NCBI GenBank assembly: GCA_029012125.1
Contig: JAQXLM010000024.1
Span: 1 to 63,472, forward strand
Length of the DNA: 63,472 nucleotides
Reading direction: 5' to 3'
Source of the DNA: Eubacteriaceae bacterium
GTDB taxonomy: Bacteria > Bacillota > Clostridia > Peptostreptococcales > Anaerovoracaceae
Numbering within the stretch: position 1 is the first letter of the stretch; every line of letters starts with the position of its first letter. The position numbers were made by a program, and so were the translations under genes. Of the stretch, positions 33,248 to 41,773 are shown piece by piece. The notes beneath the pieces were generated by a model, which was not told the DNA's origin, made no database searches, and saw only the letters and a list, made by a program, of their open reading frames with translations.

Positions 33248-34586
33248 TAAAAGAGAGTACTACAGAAAGCTGGTTGGAATAGGCATCCCTGTAGTTTTTC
33301 AGAACTTAATAAGCATGAGTCTTAATCTTGTGGATACTCTCATGATTGGCAAGCTGGGCGAAGAGGAACTGGCTGCTGTCGGTGCGGGAAACCAGGTGTT
33401 TTTCGTATTTACGGTGGCTTTGTTTGGCCTGTACAGTGGAATGGCAGTTTACACTGCTCAGTATTTCGGTGCGGGAGATAAAGCCGGCGTAAGGCGCATG
33501 ATAGGTATGGCATACCTGATAGGCATTACATCTTCCATCATCGTCATGATAGGTTCTACTGTCTTTGCAGAGGAGATAATAGGTCTGTTTTCCAGGGAAC
33601 AGTCGGTTATCGGTTTTGGAGCTGAGTATCTGAAAATCGTAAACTGGTCATATATTTTCTCAGCGGCTTCCTTTGCCATTTCCTATAATGCCAGAGCAAT
33701 TCAGGATCTTAAGGAGGTAACGGTAATAAATGCCCTTGCCATTGGAATAAACTGTGTTCTCAACTATTTTCTAATTTTCGGTGTTATGGGATTTCCGAAG
33801 ATGGGAGTTGCAGGTGCGGCGGTGGCGACTCTGATTGCCAGAGTGCTGGAGCTGGTAATGCTTCTGGGCTACTATTACACGCGTAAAGAGCATTATTTCA
33901 AGGCAAGTCCTTCCCAGCTGTTCAGCTTTGACAGAGGACTGTTTGTAAAGGCTATGAAAACGGCACTTCCTGTAGTCCTGGCAGAGAGTTCATGGGCTAT
34001 TACCACATCTTTAACCTTTGCTGCCTTCGGAAAGCTGGGGACATCTGCTCTTGCGGTATCACAGATTGCAAATGTTGCCTGTGACATGCTGCAGTCTGTA
34101 TTCTTCGGAGTCGGAAATGCATCTGCCATGATGATTGGCGAAAAGCTGGGACAGAGAAATAAGGATGTTGCATATTCTTATGCGATACGCACCATTAAGG
34201 TGGTAATGGTGCTGAACGTGGTTATGACTGTTCTTCTTATTGTGGCAGCAAAACCTATAGCGGCTATTTACAGCTTTAACGAGCCTACCAATACGCTGCT
34301 GATAAAGTCCATAATTGCCATGGCCATAACAATTACACCTAAGATGATAGCTTACATATACATATGTTCCTTCTTCCGTGCAGGAGGAGATACGGTTTAC
34401 TGTATGATACTGGAAGCAATTGCAACCTGGCTCATTCAGGTGCCTATGGCCTTCCTGTGCGTACTGGTTCTGAAAACATCTCTGCCGGTAGCAATCATTC
34501 TGGTGGATGTCAGTGATGTGTTCAGAATAATAGTTAACCTGCACCATTTCAGGAAAAAGACCTGGCTGAAGATTGTTACGGATTGA
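33234..34586 (+). CDS. MATE family efflux transporter
   Basis: A 450-residue membrane protein with twelve predicted helices in two bundles, typical of MATE exporters that expel drugs or metabolites using Na+ or H+ gradients. N-terminal segment IGIPVVFQNLISMSLNLVDT and the repeat MMIGEKLGQ are characteristic. The start is a TTG at 33234 inside the thioesterase 3' end, chosen because GGAGG lies 6 bp upstream. The substrate is unknown. Confidence 0.9.
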   Translation: MELDNKREYYRKLVGIGIPVVFQNLISMSLNLVDTLMIGKLGEEELAAVGAGNQVFFVFTVALFGLYSGMAVYTAQYFGAGDKAGVRRMIGMAYLIGITSSIIVMIGSTVFAEEIIGLFSREQSVIGFGAEYLKIVNWSYIFSAASFAISYNARAIQDLKEVTVINALAIGINCVLNYFLIFGVMGFPKMGVAGAAVATLIARVLELVMLLGYYYTRKEHYFKASPSQLFSFDRGLFVKAMKTALPVVLAESSWAITTSLTFAAFGKLGTSALAVSQIANVACDMLQSVFFGVGNASAMMIGEKLGQRNKDVAYSYAIRTIKVVMVLNVVMTVLLIVAAKPIAAIYSFNEPTNTLLIKSIIAMAITITPKMIAYIYICSFFRAGGDTVYCMILEAIATWLIQVPMAFLCVLVLKTSLPVAIILVDVSDVFRIIVNLHHFRKKTWLKIVTD

Positions 34587-34596
34587 TGTGGGATAA

Positions 34597-35169
34597 CTAT
34601 TCCTTCAGCATCTTCTCAAGCTCAGGTGCTATAAGTTCCCATGGAAAGCCTACTACATTATCAAAGGAACCATTGTAGTGGTCTATATATTTCCTGAAGA
34701 TTCCCTGAATGGCATAAGCACCGGCCTTATCATAAGGTTCCCTGCTGTCAAGATAAGCGTTAAGCTCTGTCTGGGAATAGTTCTTGCAGAATACCTCTGT
34801 AACATCGCAGAATACCTTCTTTATTCCTGTTACAGTATCTATAATCGTTACACCGGTTGTTACATAATGACCGGTGTTTTTTATTGCCTCAAGCATGCGC
34901 TTTGCATCTTCCCGGTCTGCGGGCTTTCCAAGAATACCGTCTTTATATACTACTGTATCCGCTGCGATTATGACTGCATCTTCCTGAATTCTTTCTTCTA
35001 CCCATAAGGCTTTTTTTAATGACAGAAACATTACCGCATCACGCATTCCAATGCCTTCGGGAAGGACTTCGTCTATTTGTGCGGGAAATACCAGTGGATC
35101 ATAACCGTTTTTTTTCATCATTTCGATTCGTCTGGGTGAACCGGAAGCCAATATTATTTTCTTCTTCAT
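34597..35169 (-). CDS. maf: Maf family nucleotide pyrophosphatase
   Basis: A 190-residue house-cleaning pyrophosphatase that hydrolyses dTTP, UTP and modified nucleotides. Signature motifs are ILASGSPRRIEMM at the N-terminus, ADTVVYKDGILGKP, and EPYDKAGAYAIQG. The start at 35169 is preferred over the upstream GTG because GAGGAG lies about 10 bp before it. It is convergent with the MATE gene, with 10 bp between them, and divergent from spoVAC. Confidence 0.92.
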   Translation of the reverse strand: MKKKIILASGSPRRIEMMKKNGYDPLVFPAQIDEVLPEGIGMRDAVMFLSLKKALWVEERIQEDAVIIAADTVVYKDGILGKPADREDAKRMLEAIKNTGHYVTTGVTIIDTVTGIKKVFCDVTEVFCKNYSQTELNAYLDSREPYDKAGAYAIQGIFRKYIDHYNGSFDNVVGFPWELIAPELEKMLKE

Positions 35170-35256
35170 AAAAACTTTTCTCCTCACCGTTTGAATTATT
35201 CATATTATGGCATATTTTTTAAAATTTGCCAAATAATAAATTGAGGAGGGAATGAG

Positions 35257-35760
35257 ATGGACATAAAGACAAAAGATAATTCGGATAAAAACAAGGTTCC
35301 TAAAAAGGACGTAAAGAAAAAAGATGTTGCAAAGGCCTATGAAAAATATACTGAGCAGTTTACGCCTAAACCCACGTATCTCGCTAACAGCCTGAAGGCG
35401 TTTTTCGTAGGCGGCGCCCTGTGCACTGCCGCCTACTTCGCCGCCGCCAGGCTGGCGGCGGCGGGCCTCAGCCAGAAAAACGCCGAGACATATGTGACGG
35501 TGTCCATAATAGCGCTGGCACAACTGTTAACAGGCCTGGGAGTCTTTGATACCATAGCGAAATTTGCGGGAGCGGGAGTAATCGTACCTATAAGCGGCTT
35601 TGCGAACTCCATGGTAGCGCCGGCACTGGAGTATAAAAAGGAAGGCTGGGTGCTGGGAGTAGGGGCTAAGCTTTTCAGCATTGCAGGTCCCGTATTGGTA
35701 TGTGGAATAGGGTCATCCACCCTTGTAGGAATAATTTACTGGATAATAGAATTGTTTTAG
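35257..35760 (+). CDS. spoVAC: Stage V sporulation protein AC
   Basis: A 167-residue membrane protein of the spore inner membrane. With SpoVAD and SpoVAE it belongs to the channel system for Ca-dipicolinic acid uptake and release; SpoVAC itself is a mechanosensitive-like channel. Typical segments are PTYLANSLKAFFVGGALC, GLGVFDTIAKFAGAGVIVPI and GFANSMVAPALEYKKEGWVLGVG. It begins with a lysine-rich cytoplasmic stretch. A strikingly GC-rich patch encodes its first helix region (about 35405-35475). Ribosome site TTGAGGAGGG is strong. Sigma-G control is expected, but I find no convincing sigma-G promoter. Confidence 0.94.
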   Translation: MDIKTKDNSDKNKVPKKDVKKKDVAKAYEKYTEQFTPKPTYLANSLKAFFVGGALCTAAYFAAARLAAAGLSQKNAETYVTVSIIALAQLLTGLGVFDTIAKFAGAGVIVPISGFANSMVAPALEYKKEGWVLGVGAKLFSIAGPVLVCGIGSSTLVGIIYWIIELF

Positions 35761-35770
35761 GAGGCATGGA

Positions 35771-36868
35771 ATGGCAGAAAAGAAAATAGGAAATCAGACT
35801 GTCAGGTTTGAAAAGAGTCCGTATATAATCGGCTCTGCCGCTGTAGTAGGCAAAAAAGAGGGACAGGGTCCTTTGGCAAAATGGTTCGATCTATGCCTTG
35901 ATGATGATATGTACGGTGAAAAAACCTGGGAAAAGGCAGAAAGTAAAATGCTTAAGGAGTCTATGACGAGAGCTTTGACTAAATCAGGAAAAACAAAGGA
36001 GGATATAGACCTGGTTCTCAGCGGTGACCTTTTGAATCAGCTGATGTCTTCCTCTTTTATGGCAAGAGAGCTGCATTTACCCTTCCTGGGATTATACGGA
36101 GCATGTTCTACAATGGCAGAATCTCTGCTGCTGGGGGCCATGCTGACAGACGGCGGCTTTGCTCACAATATTATTGCGGGAGCCTCCAGCCATTTCTGTA
36201 CTGCGGAAAGGCAGTTCAGAATGCCGGTGGAACACGGAAACCAGAGACCGCCTTCAGCTCAATGGACTGCAACGGCTACAGGAGCAATGGTTGTCTCCGA
36301 AAAGCCAAGTCAGATCGGCACAGTGGGAATTGCAGGTGAAAACAGAGTGGGAACTCAGAAACAGATAAGAGTCGACTGTGGAACCATAGGAAAGATCATC
36401 GACCCGGGAGTAAAGGATGCAAATCAGATGGGAAGTGCTATGGCACCTGCAGCTGTGGACACCATTCTCAACCATCTGGAGGATACAGGCAGAAGGTTTG
36501 ACTATTACGATCTTATCATTACAGGTGACCTGGGACACATTGGAAAGGATATAGCTGCGGATCTGCTGAAGGATGCCGGGATTCCGGCAGGGGCAGTAGA
36601 TGGGAATTACGATGACTGCGGCACCATGATGTATTACAGGGAGGCTCAGGATGTTCACGGAGGGGCCAGCGGATGCGGATGCTCTGCTTCAATTTTTGCG
36701 GGAAACATACTGAGTCGCATGGCAGGTGGGGAATTATCAAGAGTTCTGCTGATCTCCACAGGAGCCATGCTTTCAACAATAAGCCCTTTTCAGGGAGAAA
36801 GCATTCCGGGAATAGCCCATGCCGTTGCACTGGAGGCATGTGACATGAGCCGGGAAGGAGGTATTTAG
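35771..36868 (+). CDS. spoVAD: Stage V sporulation protein AD
   Basis: A 365-residue thiolase-fold protein that binds dipicolinic acid in the spore. Matching segments are SPYIIGSAAVVGKKEGQGPL, LHLPFLGLYGACSTMAESL (with the Cys of the thiolase-like site), RMPVEHGNQRPPSAQWTATA, and DCGTMMYYREAQDVHGGASG. It is slightly longer than Bacillus SpoVAD (about 338). It lies 10 bp after spoVAC and 2 bp before spoVAE. Confidence 0.95.
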   Translation: MAEKKIGNQTVRFEKSPYIIGSAAVVGKKEGQGPLAKWFDLCLDDDMYGEKTWEKAESKMLKESMTRALTKSGKTKEDIDLVLSGDLLNQLMSSSFMARELHLPFLGLYGACSTMAESLLLGAMLTDGGFAHNIIAGASSHFCTAERQFRMPVEHGNQRPPSAQWTATATGAMVVSEKPSQIGTVGIAGENRVGTQKQIRVDCGTIGKIIDPGVKDANQMGSAMAPAAVDTILNHLEDTGRRFDYYDLIITGDLGHIGKDIAADLLKDAGIPAGAVDGNYDDCGTMMYYREAQDVHGGASGCGCSASIFAGNILSRMAGGELSRVLLISTGAMLSTISPFQGESIPGIAHAVALEACDMSREGGI

Positions 36869-36870
36869 AT

Positions 36871-37224
36871 ATGGACTATTTATATACTTTTTTGCTGGGA
36901 GGTGGTATATGCGTTATCGGTCAGATTCTGATGGATACCACCAAGCTTACTGCTCCTCGCATACTAGTTATCTTTGTGGTCAGCGGAGTAGTTCTTCAGG
37001 CACTGAATCTATATGAGCCACTGGTAAAGCTTTGTCATCAGGGTGCCACCACGCCTCTGCCCGGCTTCGGTTATGCATTGGCAAAAGGTGCAATTGATGG
37101 AGCCCAAAAGGGATTTCTGGGGGCCGTTACAGGCGGAATCAAGGCAACTGCAGCCGGTGTTGGCGTAGCCATATCCTTTGGGTATCTGGTAGCGTTAATA
37201 TTCAATCCAAAATCTCCTAAATAG
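36871..37224 (+). CDS. spoVAE: Stage V sporulation protein AE
   Basis: A 117-residue membrane protein with three to four helices and the family segment ATTPLPGFGYALAKGAIDGAQ. It completes the minimal spoVAC-AD-AE set that is conserved in clostridia. The ribosome site GGAAGGAGG overlaps the end of spoVAD. No clear terminator follows before the spo0A region. Confidence 0.94.
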   Translation: MDYLYTFLLGGGICVIGQILMDTTKLTAPRILVIFVVSGVVLQALNLYEPLVKLCHQGATTPLPGFGYALAKGAIDGAQKGFLGAVTGGIKATAAGVGVAISFGYLVALIFNPKSPK

Positions 37225-37385
37225 CTCTCATGAGGGTTACGGTATGGATTCAGGCAGTAAAAGTAAACAATAATCGGGTTTGTAGCCTTGAAACCGTTGA
37301 AATTACACGCTTCTAATACTTTAGTTTTAAATTTCGTTACAAAGTTTGAAATTGCTAAATCGCCCTTTTTTCCCCGAAAAACCTA

Positions 37386-37413
37386 TTGATTTTATTCGTG
37401 AATGCCGTAGAAT
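37386..37413 (+). promoter_or_regulatory. Candidate vegetative promoter of spo0A
   Basis: TTGATT (37386-37391), 16-bp spacer and TAGAAT (37408-37413), about 80 bp before the spo0A start. I did not find a clear Spo0A box (TGTCGAA type) or a good sigma-H match in the 269-bp gap between spoVAE and spo0A. Confidence 0.55.
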
Positions 37414-37493
37414 GAGAACGTCAAATCGTGCAAAGAGAAGAAAGCCCCACAAAGAAGGAATAGTGTGGCGAAGTTTTCAAAAAGGAGGATACT

Positions 37494-38297
37494 ATGAAAA
37501 AAATCAGGCTAGGTCTCGTGGATGACAACAAGGATTTCTGCACCACCCTGAACAACTGCATCAGAAATGAAGCTGATATGGAGGTTGTTTTTATTGCAGA
37601 GGATGGTCTAAAGGCTGTAGAGCAATTGCAGAAGACACCGGTAGATGTTCTGATTCTGGATCTTGTAATGCCCCACCTGGATGGTATAGGAGTTCTGGAA
37701 AGAATTAATAACATGAACCTGGAATGCTATCCAAGAGTCATTATGGTTTCTGCCGTAGGACAGGACTCAATGATTCAGAGGGCAACGGCTTTAGGTGCCG
37801 AATACTATCTTGTAAAACCAATAATTCCTGATATCATTGTAAGTCGAATAAGGCAGGTGATGATTCGCGACATTGGGGCACTGAGCAGTCAGGGAATGTT
37901 TAATCTGCGCAGAGCATCAGCCTGCAGAGAGACTGTGGCGGAAAAAGATCTGGAAATTGAGATAACTAACCTGATTCACGAAATAGGAGTTCCTGCACAT
38001 ATTAAAGGGTATCAGTACATTAGGGACGCCATTACCATCGTGGTTGAGGATAGAGATATACTTTCCGCTGTAACCAAAGAGCTGTACCCTATGGTTGCAA
38101 AGAAAAACAATACAACACCAAGCAGAGTAGAGCGCGCAATCCGTCATGCCATAGAGGTTGCGTGGAACAGGGGTAAAATTGAAACTATAGATGCTTTGTT
38201 CGGGTATACGGTAAAGAACGATAAGGGCAAACCGACAAACAGCGAGTTTATTGCCATTATCGCAGATAAATTGAGATTAGAGAGAAAGGCCATGTAG
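37494..38297 (+). CDS. spo0A: Sporulation transcription factor Spo0A
   Basis: A 267-residue response regulator that commits the cell to sporulation. The receiver domain (residues 1-125) has acidic pair VDDN, phosphorylation site Asp56 ([12 protein letters not shown]) and a conserved Lys in EYYLVKPI. After a linker, the effector domain contains [20 protein letters not shown] and the DNA-reading helix region [18 protein letters not shown]. Length matches Bacillus and Clostridium Spo0A (about 267-275). GGAGG precedes the ATG. A strong terminator follows directly. Confidence 0.97.
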   Translation: MKKIRLGLVDDNKDFCTTLNNCIRNEADMEVVFIAEDGLKAVEQLQKTPVDVLILDLVMPHLDGIGVLERINNMNLECYPRVIMVSAVGQDSMIQRATALGAEYYLVKPIIPDIIVSRIRQVMIRDIGALSSQGMFNLRRASACRETVAEKDLEIEITNLIHEIGVPAHIKGYQYIRDAITIVVEDRDILSAVTKELYPMVAKKNNTTPSRVERAIRHAIEVAWNRGKIETIDALFGYTVKNDKGKPTNSEFIAIIADKLRLERKAM

Positions 38298-38309
38298 CCT
38301 GAGGATGCT

Positions 38310-38374
38310 CCGGAAGCCGGAAATCAGATACTGCATTGATTGTAAGTATAAGGTTTCGGCTTTCGGGGTTTTTT
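38310..38374 (+). terminator. Rho-independent terminator of spo0A
   Basis: A 13-bp stem CCGGAAGCCGGAA / TTTCGGCTTTCGG (two G-U pairs) with a 31-nt loop is followed by GGTTTTTTG. Confidence 0.85.
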
Positions 38375-38375
38375 G

Positions 38376-38404
38376 TTGAAACAATGCATGTGTTATGGTA
38401 TGAT
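38376..38404 (+). promoter_or_regulatory. Promoter of the teichoic-acid-like cluster
   Basis: TTGAAA (38376-38381), 17-bp spacer and TATGAT (38399-38404), starting immediately after the spo0A terminator. It would drive the exporter, tagD, transferase and LCP genes. Confidence 0.78.
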
Positions 38405-38447
38405 TATATGGAATGTATTGTTGTTAATTAGAGATTGAGGTATAAGC

Positions 38448-39263
38448 TTGTTTAAGACTTTTCGACAGATAGTAAATGATCACATAAAGTATTACCGACA
38501 GATACTTTTTCTTGCAAAGGTGGATAAGGATAAATCCTTTAAGGGATCTGATCTGGGATGGATATGGGCTCTATTCAAGCCGTCTATCAGAATTGCCGTT
38601 TATTACATTGCAATGCTGATCGGTTTCCGTTCCAGCGGAAATATTCCGGGAGCTAACTGCTCCTATTTCCTCTGGTTTGTTACGGGGATGATTCCATGGT
38701 TCTATATGAGTGATATGATTGTGGGCGGAGCCACCTGCTTCAAAAGATACAGAAATATCATTCTTCGGACTGATTTTCCCAATTCCACAATTCCTTCAAT
38801 AGTGTCACTTTCCAATTTGAGACTTCACCTCATACTTATGGCATTTTTGATAGGCATGTTTGTGATTATGGGAAATACTCCGTCTGTGTACTGGCTCCAG
38901 ATTCCGCTGTACATGATTCTGATGCTGGCATTCACTTATGTCTGGTCTATGACCGTAGGTCTGCTGTCAATCGTAAACATTGACATTAAGAACGCACTCA
39001 GTACTTTGAATTCAATGGTTTTCTGGCTATCCGGAATACTGTTTAACATTAATGTAATCGATAATGAAATTGCGCAGGTGTTTTTCATGCTGAATCCTGT
39101 AACCTTCCTGGTAATGGGATACAGAAACTCAATGTGCTTTGATAAATGGATAACTGAGGATCCGGCTTCACTGGGATGCTTCCTGGGAGTTTTTCTGGTG
39201 TTGTTCGTCGTGGCAATGAAGCTGTATTCAGGGCTTCGCAAGAGATTGCCGGATGTAGTTTAG
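38448..39263 (+). CDS. Teichoic acid/polysaccharide ABC exporter permease (TagG-like)
   Basis: A 271-residue ABC-2 permease with six helices. Segments LGWIWALFKPSIRIAVYYIA and YFLWFVTGMIPWFYMSDMI, and a C-terminal LNPVTFLVMGYRNSM, match the TagG/Wzm branch that exports lipid-linked wall teichoic acid or polysaccharide. The start is a TTG at 38448 with GAGG 7-8 bp upstream. The ATPase gene follows 11 bp later, so the two should form one exporter. Confidence 0.9.
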   Translation: MFKTFRQIVNDHIKYYRQILFLAKVDKDKSFKGSDLGWIWALFKPSIRIAVYYIAMLIGFRSSGNIPGANCSYFLWFVTGMIPWFYMSDMIVGGATCFKRYRNIILRTDFPNSTIPSIVSLSNLRLHLILMAFLIGMFVIMGNTPSVYWLQIPLYMILMLAFTYVWSMTVGLLSIVNIDIKNALSTLNSMVFWLSGILFNINVIDNEIAQVFFMLNPVTFLVMGYRNSMCFDKWITEDPASLGCFLGVFLVLFVVAMKLYSGLRKRLPDVV

Positions 39264-39274
39264 CGAGGAAGTTT

Positions 39275-40090
39275 ATGGGTAAGAGTATTGTTGAATTTAA
39301 GAATGTAACCAAGGAATTCAAGATTCACCGAAGCAATAAGGACAGATTCATAGATATGGTTTTCCTGAAGGACAGAGGCGTGTCAAGAATGGGAGTATCC
39401 GAAATGGGCTTCACCGTTGAGAAGGGCGAGAGCGTAGCTGTTATCGGAAAAATCGGCTCGGGCAAATCGGTGATTTGCAGCATGATTGCAGGCATTACCA
39501 GTCCTACCAGGGGCAGAGTAAAGGTTGACGGAAAGGTTTCATATCTGAGCGGAGATTTAAGGAACGGTTTTGTCGGCGACTTTACAGGAAGAAAAAATAT
39601 GAAAATACAGGCTACTCTCTTAGGATGGTCTGATTCTATGCTGAAGGAACATGAGCAGGAAATAATTGACTTCACTGAGCTGGGTGATGCAATAGACAAG
39701 CCTGTGAAACACTATGAGAAGGGTGCTGCCAAACGAATCGGCTTTGCTCTTCAGACCTGCATTAAACCGGAAATAATGGTATGTGACTTTGGACTGGGCT
39801 TTGGTAACAACTCCTTCAGAGCCAAGTGCCTGGCAAAGCTTGAGGAGTATGCCCGGGATGATGAGGTTACTTTTTTCCTTGCATCTTATGGCGGCCCACT
39901 GGCTAAGAGACTGTGCAAAAGGGGAATAGTAATCGATAACGGCAGACTTCTCTTTGACGGTCCTGTGGAGGAAGCGGTTGCATTTTACAGGAAAAATATA
40001 GTTATCAGGGCCAAGGATAATGACTTTGATGAAGAGGAATCCGCTGAGGATAGTTCCTCCTTTGATGAAGGCTTTGACGACAGTTACTAA
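39275..40090 (+). CDS. TagH-like exporter ATPase with degenerate catalytic motifs
   Basis: A 271-residue ABC ATPase. Walker A is intact (VIGKIGSGKSVICSMIAG), and the TagH-like region FTGRKNMKIQATLLG is present. Elsewhere it is degenerate: the signature reads HYEKGAAKRIGFAL instead of YSSGM-type, Walker B reads IMVCDFGLGFGN with Phe in place of the catalytic Glu, the D-loop Asp is Asn, and the switch His is replaced (LASYGGPL). The tail is very acidic (about residues 245-271). It may bind ATP but hydrolyse it poorly. The start at 39275 is chosen for its GAGGAAG site; the open frame upstream overlaps the permease gene. Confidence 0.88.
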   Translation: MGKSIVEFKNVTKEFKIHRSNKDRFIDMVFLKDRGVSRMGVSEMGFTVEKGESVAVIGKIGSGKSVICSMIAGITSPTRGRVKVDGKVSYLSGDLRNGFVGDFTGRKNMKIQATLLGWSDSMLKEHEQEIIDFTELGDAIDKPVKHYEKGAAKRIGFALQTCIKPEIMVCDFGLGFGNNSFRAKCLAKLEEYARDDEVTFFLASYGGPLAKRLCKRGIVIDNGRLLFDGPVEEAVAFYRKNIVIRAKDNDFDEEESAEDSSSFDEGFDDSY

Positions 40091-40115
40091 TGTATTATGA
40101 CAGGGGAGATTTTGT

Positions 40116-40553
40116 ATGAAACGTGTACTGACCTACGGAACCTATGATTTGCTGCATTACGGTCACATCAGACTGCTTAAGAGGGCGAGGGCGCTGGGAG
40201 ACTATCTCATCGTTGCCGTTTCCACTGATGAATTCAATGCGGGAAAGAACAAGAAGGCATATCACAGCTACGAAACGAGAAAGGAAATGCTTGAGGCAAT
40301 CAGATATGTTGATCTGGTTATTCCGGAGGACTCCTGGGAACAGAAAATTCAGGATGTTCTTGACTACAAGGTTGATGTTGTAGTAATGGGAGGAGACTGG
40401 AAGGGAAGCGACAGATTTGAATACCTGAAGGATTACTGTGAAGTGGTTTATCTGGATAGGACTGAGGGTATATCTACCAGTATGATTAAGAAAGAACTGA
40501 ATCTTCAGCCGGAAATTGACAACGTTGACCAGATTCCCGAACCGGGGAAATAG
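40116..40553 (+). CDS. tagD: Glycerol-3-phosphate cytidylyltransferase
   Basis: A 145-residue nucleotidyltransferase that makes CDP-glycerol from CTP and glycerol-3-phosphate, the activated unit for poly(glycerol phosphate) polymers. Signature motifs are TYGTYDLLHYGHIRLLKRA (HYGH at residues 14-17) and DRTEGISTSMIKK near residue 115. It is slightly longer than Bacillus TagD (129). GGGGAG precedes the ATG. It supplies the transferase gene that follows. Confidence 0.95.
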   Translation: MKRVLTYGTYDLLHYGHIRLLKRARALGDYLIVAVSTDEFNAGKNKKAYHSYETRKEMLEAIRYVDLVIPEDSWEQKIQDVLDYKVDVVVMGGDWKGSDRFEYLKDYCEVVYLDRTEGISTSMIKKELNLQPEIDNVDQIPEPGK

Positions 40554-40627
40554 GCCGTAGCCGGGATTTGAAATAATCAATTTGAAAGCGATCAGCTGAA
40601 AATATATCAGAGAAAAGAGAAAAGGTT

Positions 40628-41752
40628 TTGAAGAACGTAATTATGAAGGCGTTCACCCTTGGGGTGAATTTTGTGTACCTATTCTTTAGACTGTTGCCTG
40701 TGAAGAAGAAGGTTACAGTAATCAGCAGACAGAGCAACCTGCCTACGCTGGATTTGGAGATGCTTGCCGAAAGGCTTGAGCAGGAGCATGTTCAGACCGT
40801 TGTCCTGGCAAAAAAGCTGGAAAAATCCCTTTCCGGTGCAGTCTCCTATTTTATGCATATGTTTGTGCAGATGTATCACATAGCCACATCGGAAGTGGTG
40901 GTGCTGGACTCCTACTGTATACTGGCCTGTGTTCTCAAACACAGAAAAAGCCTGAAAATAATTCAGATGTGGCACGCCCTGAGTGCCGTTAAGAAGTTCG
41001 GATACGACACCATAGGCAAACAGGACGGCTCCGACATGGACACTGCACGTATAATGCGAATGCACAGAAACTATGATTATGTGCTGTGTTCGTCCAAGGC
41101 TACCGCATCCTATTTCTGCAGTGGATTTAATGTGGACCGGTCAAAGATTAAATATCTGGGATTGCCAAGAATAGACTATATTCTTAAGGACAAGCCTGAC
41201 ATCAGAGAAAGAATTACAGAAAGGTATCCATGTCTGTCGCCTGAGGGGGGACGCAGAAATATCCTTTATGTTCCTACCTTCAGAAAGGGCAAGACTGTGG
41301 ACGTGGAAAGCCTGTCCGGAGCAATAGACTTTGACAGATACAATCTCATTGTCAAGCTGCACCCACTGGATAAGATTGATTCTTCATGGGTACCAAAGGA
41401 TCACATAGTTGTGGACAGTGAGTTTAACAGTTATGATCTGCTGGAGATAGCCGATGTGATAATAAGCGACTATTCTTCATATGTGGTTGAGGCCAGTCTT
41501 AAGAATATTCCACTTTACCTGTATGTTTACGACATAGAACGCTATATGGAGACTACAGGTCTCAACATGAGCTTTGTGGACGAGAAAATAGGCAGATATG
41601 CATTTCAGAATCCAAATACTTTAATAAATGCTATTGAAGAAGAATATGATTTTGATATACTAAAAGAATTCAGAGATAAATATGTAGATGTTGATACGGA
41701 GGACTGTACAGGGCAGCTGGCACAGTTTATCCGAAGTTTACCGGCTGCATGA
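40628..41752 (+). CDS. CDP-glycerol glycerophosphotransferase family protein (TagB/TagF-like)
   Basis: A 374-residue GT-B-type transferase. The C-terminal half carries the family motifs: LGLPRIDYIL, ILYVPTFRKGK, YNLIVKLHPLD, and DVIISDYSSYVVEASL with catalytic His and Glu/Ser residues. It uses CDP-glycerol to prime or extend a glycerol-phosphate chain on a lipid carrier. The length fits a priming TagB-type enzyme, or the catalytic part of TagF. A membrane-binding N-terminus is likely. The TTG at 40628 is the probable start; an ATG lies 15 bp further on. No tagO or tagA is in the window. Confidence 0.87.
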   Translation: MKNVIMKAFTLGVNFVYLFFRLLPVKKKVTVISRQSNLPTLDLEMLAERLEQEHVQTVVLAKKLEKSLSGAVSYFMHMFVQMYHIATSEVVVLDSYCILACVLKHRKSLKIIQMWHALSAVKKFGYDTIGKQDGSDMDTARIMRMHRNYDYVLCSSKATASYFCSGFNVDRSKIKYLGLPRIDYILKDKPDIRERITERYPCLSPEGGRRNILYVPTFRKGKTVDVESLSGAIDFDRYNLIVKLHPLDKIDSSWVPKDHIVVDSEFNSYDLLEIADVIISDYSSYVVEASLKNIPLYLYVYDIERYMETTGLNMSFVDEKIGRYAFQNPNTLINAIEEEYDFDILKEFRDKYVDVDTEDCTGQLAQFIRSLPAA

Positions 41753-41773
41753 CAGCAGTTAAGGAGGAAGTAA

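Noticed and set aside
34059-34547. A 162-codon minus-strand open frame opposite the MATE gene
   Set aside because: The translation is rich in His/Tyr/Cys/Asn without motifs, typical of an antisense shadow.
35188-35256. A sigma-G promoter in front of spoVAC
   Set aside because: A CATATTA that could be a -10 occurs at 35201, but no suitable -35 lies 17-18 bp upstream, so I do not call it.
37225-37493. Spo0A boxes or a sigma-H promoter before spo0A
   Set aside because: I found no TGTCGAA-type box and no sigma-H pattern at proper spacing; only a sigma-A-like element is supported.
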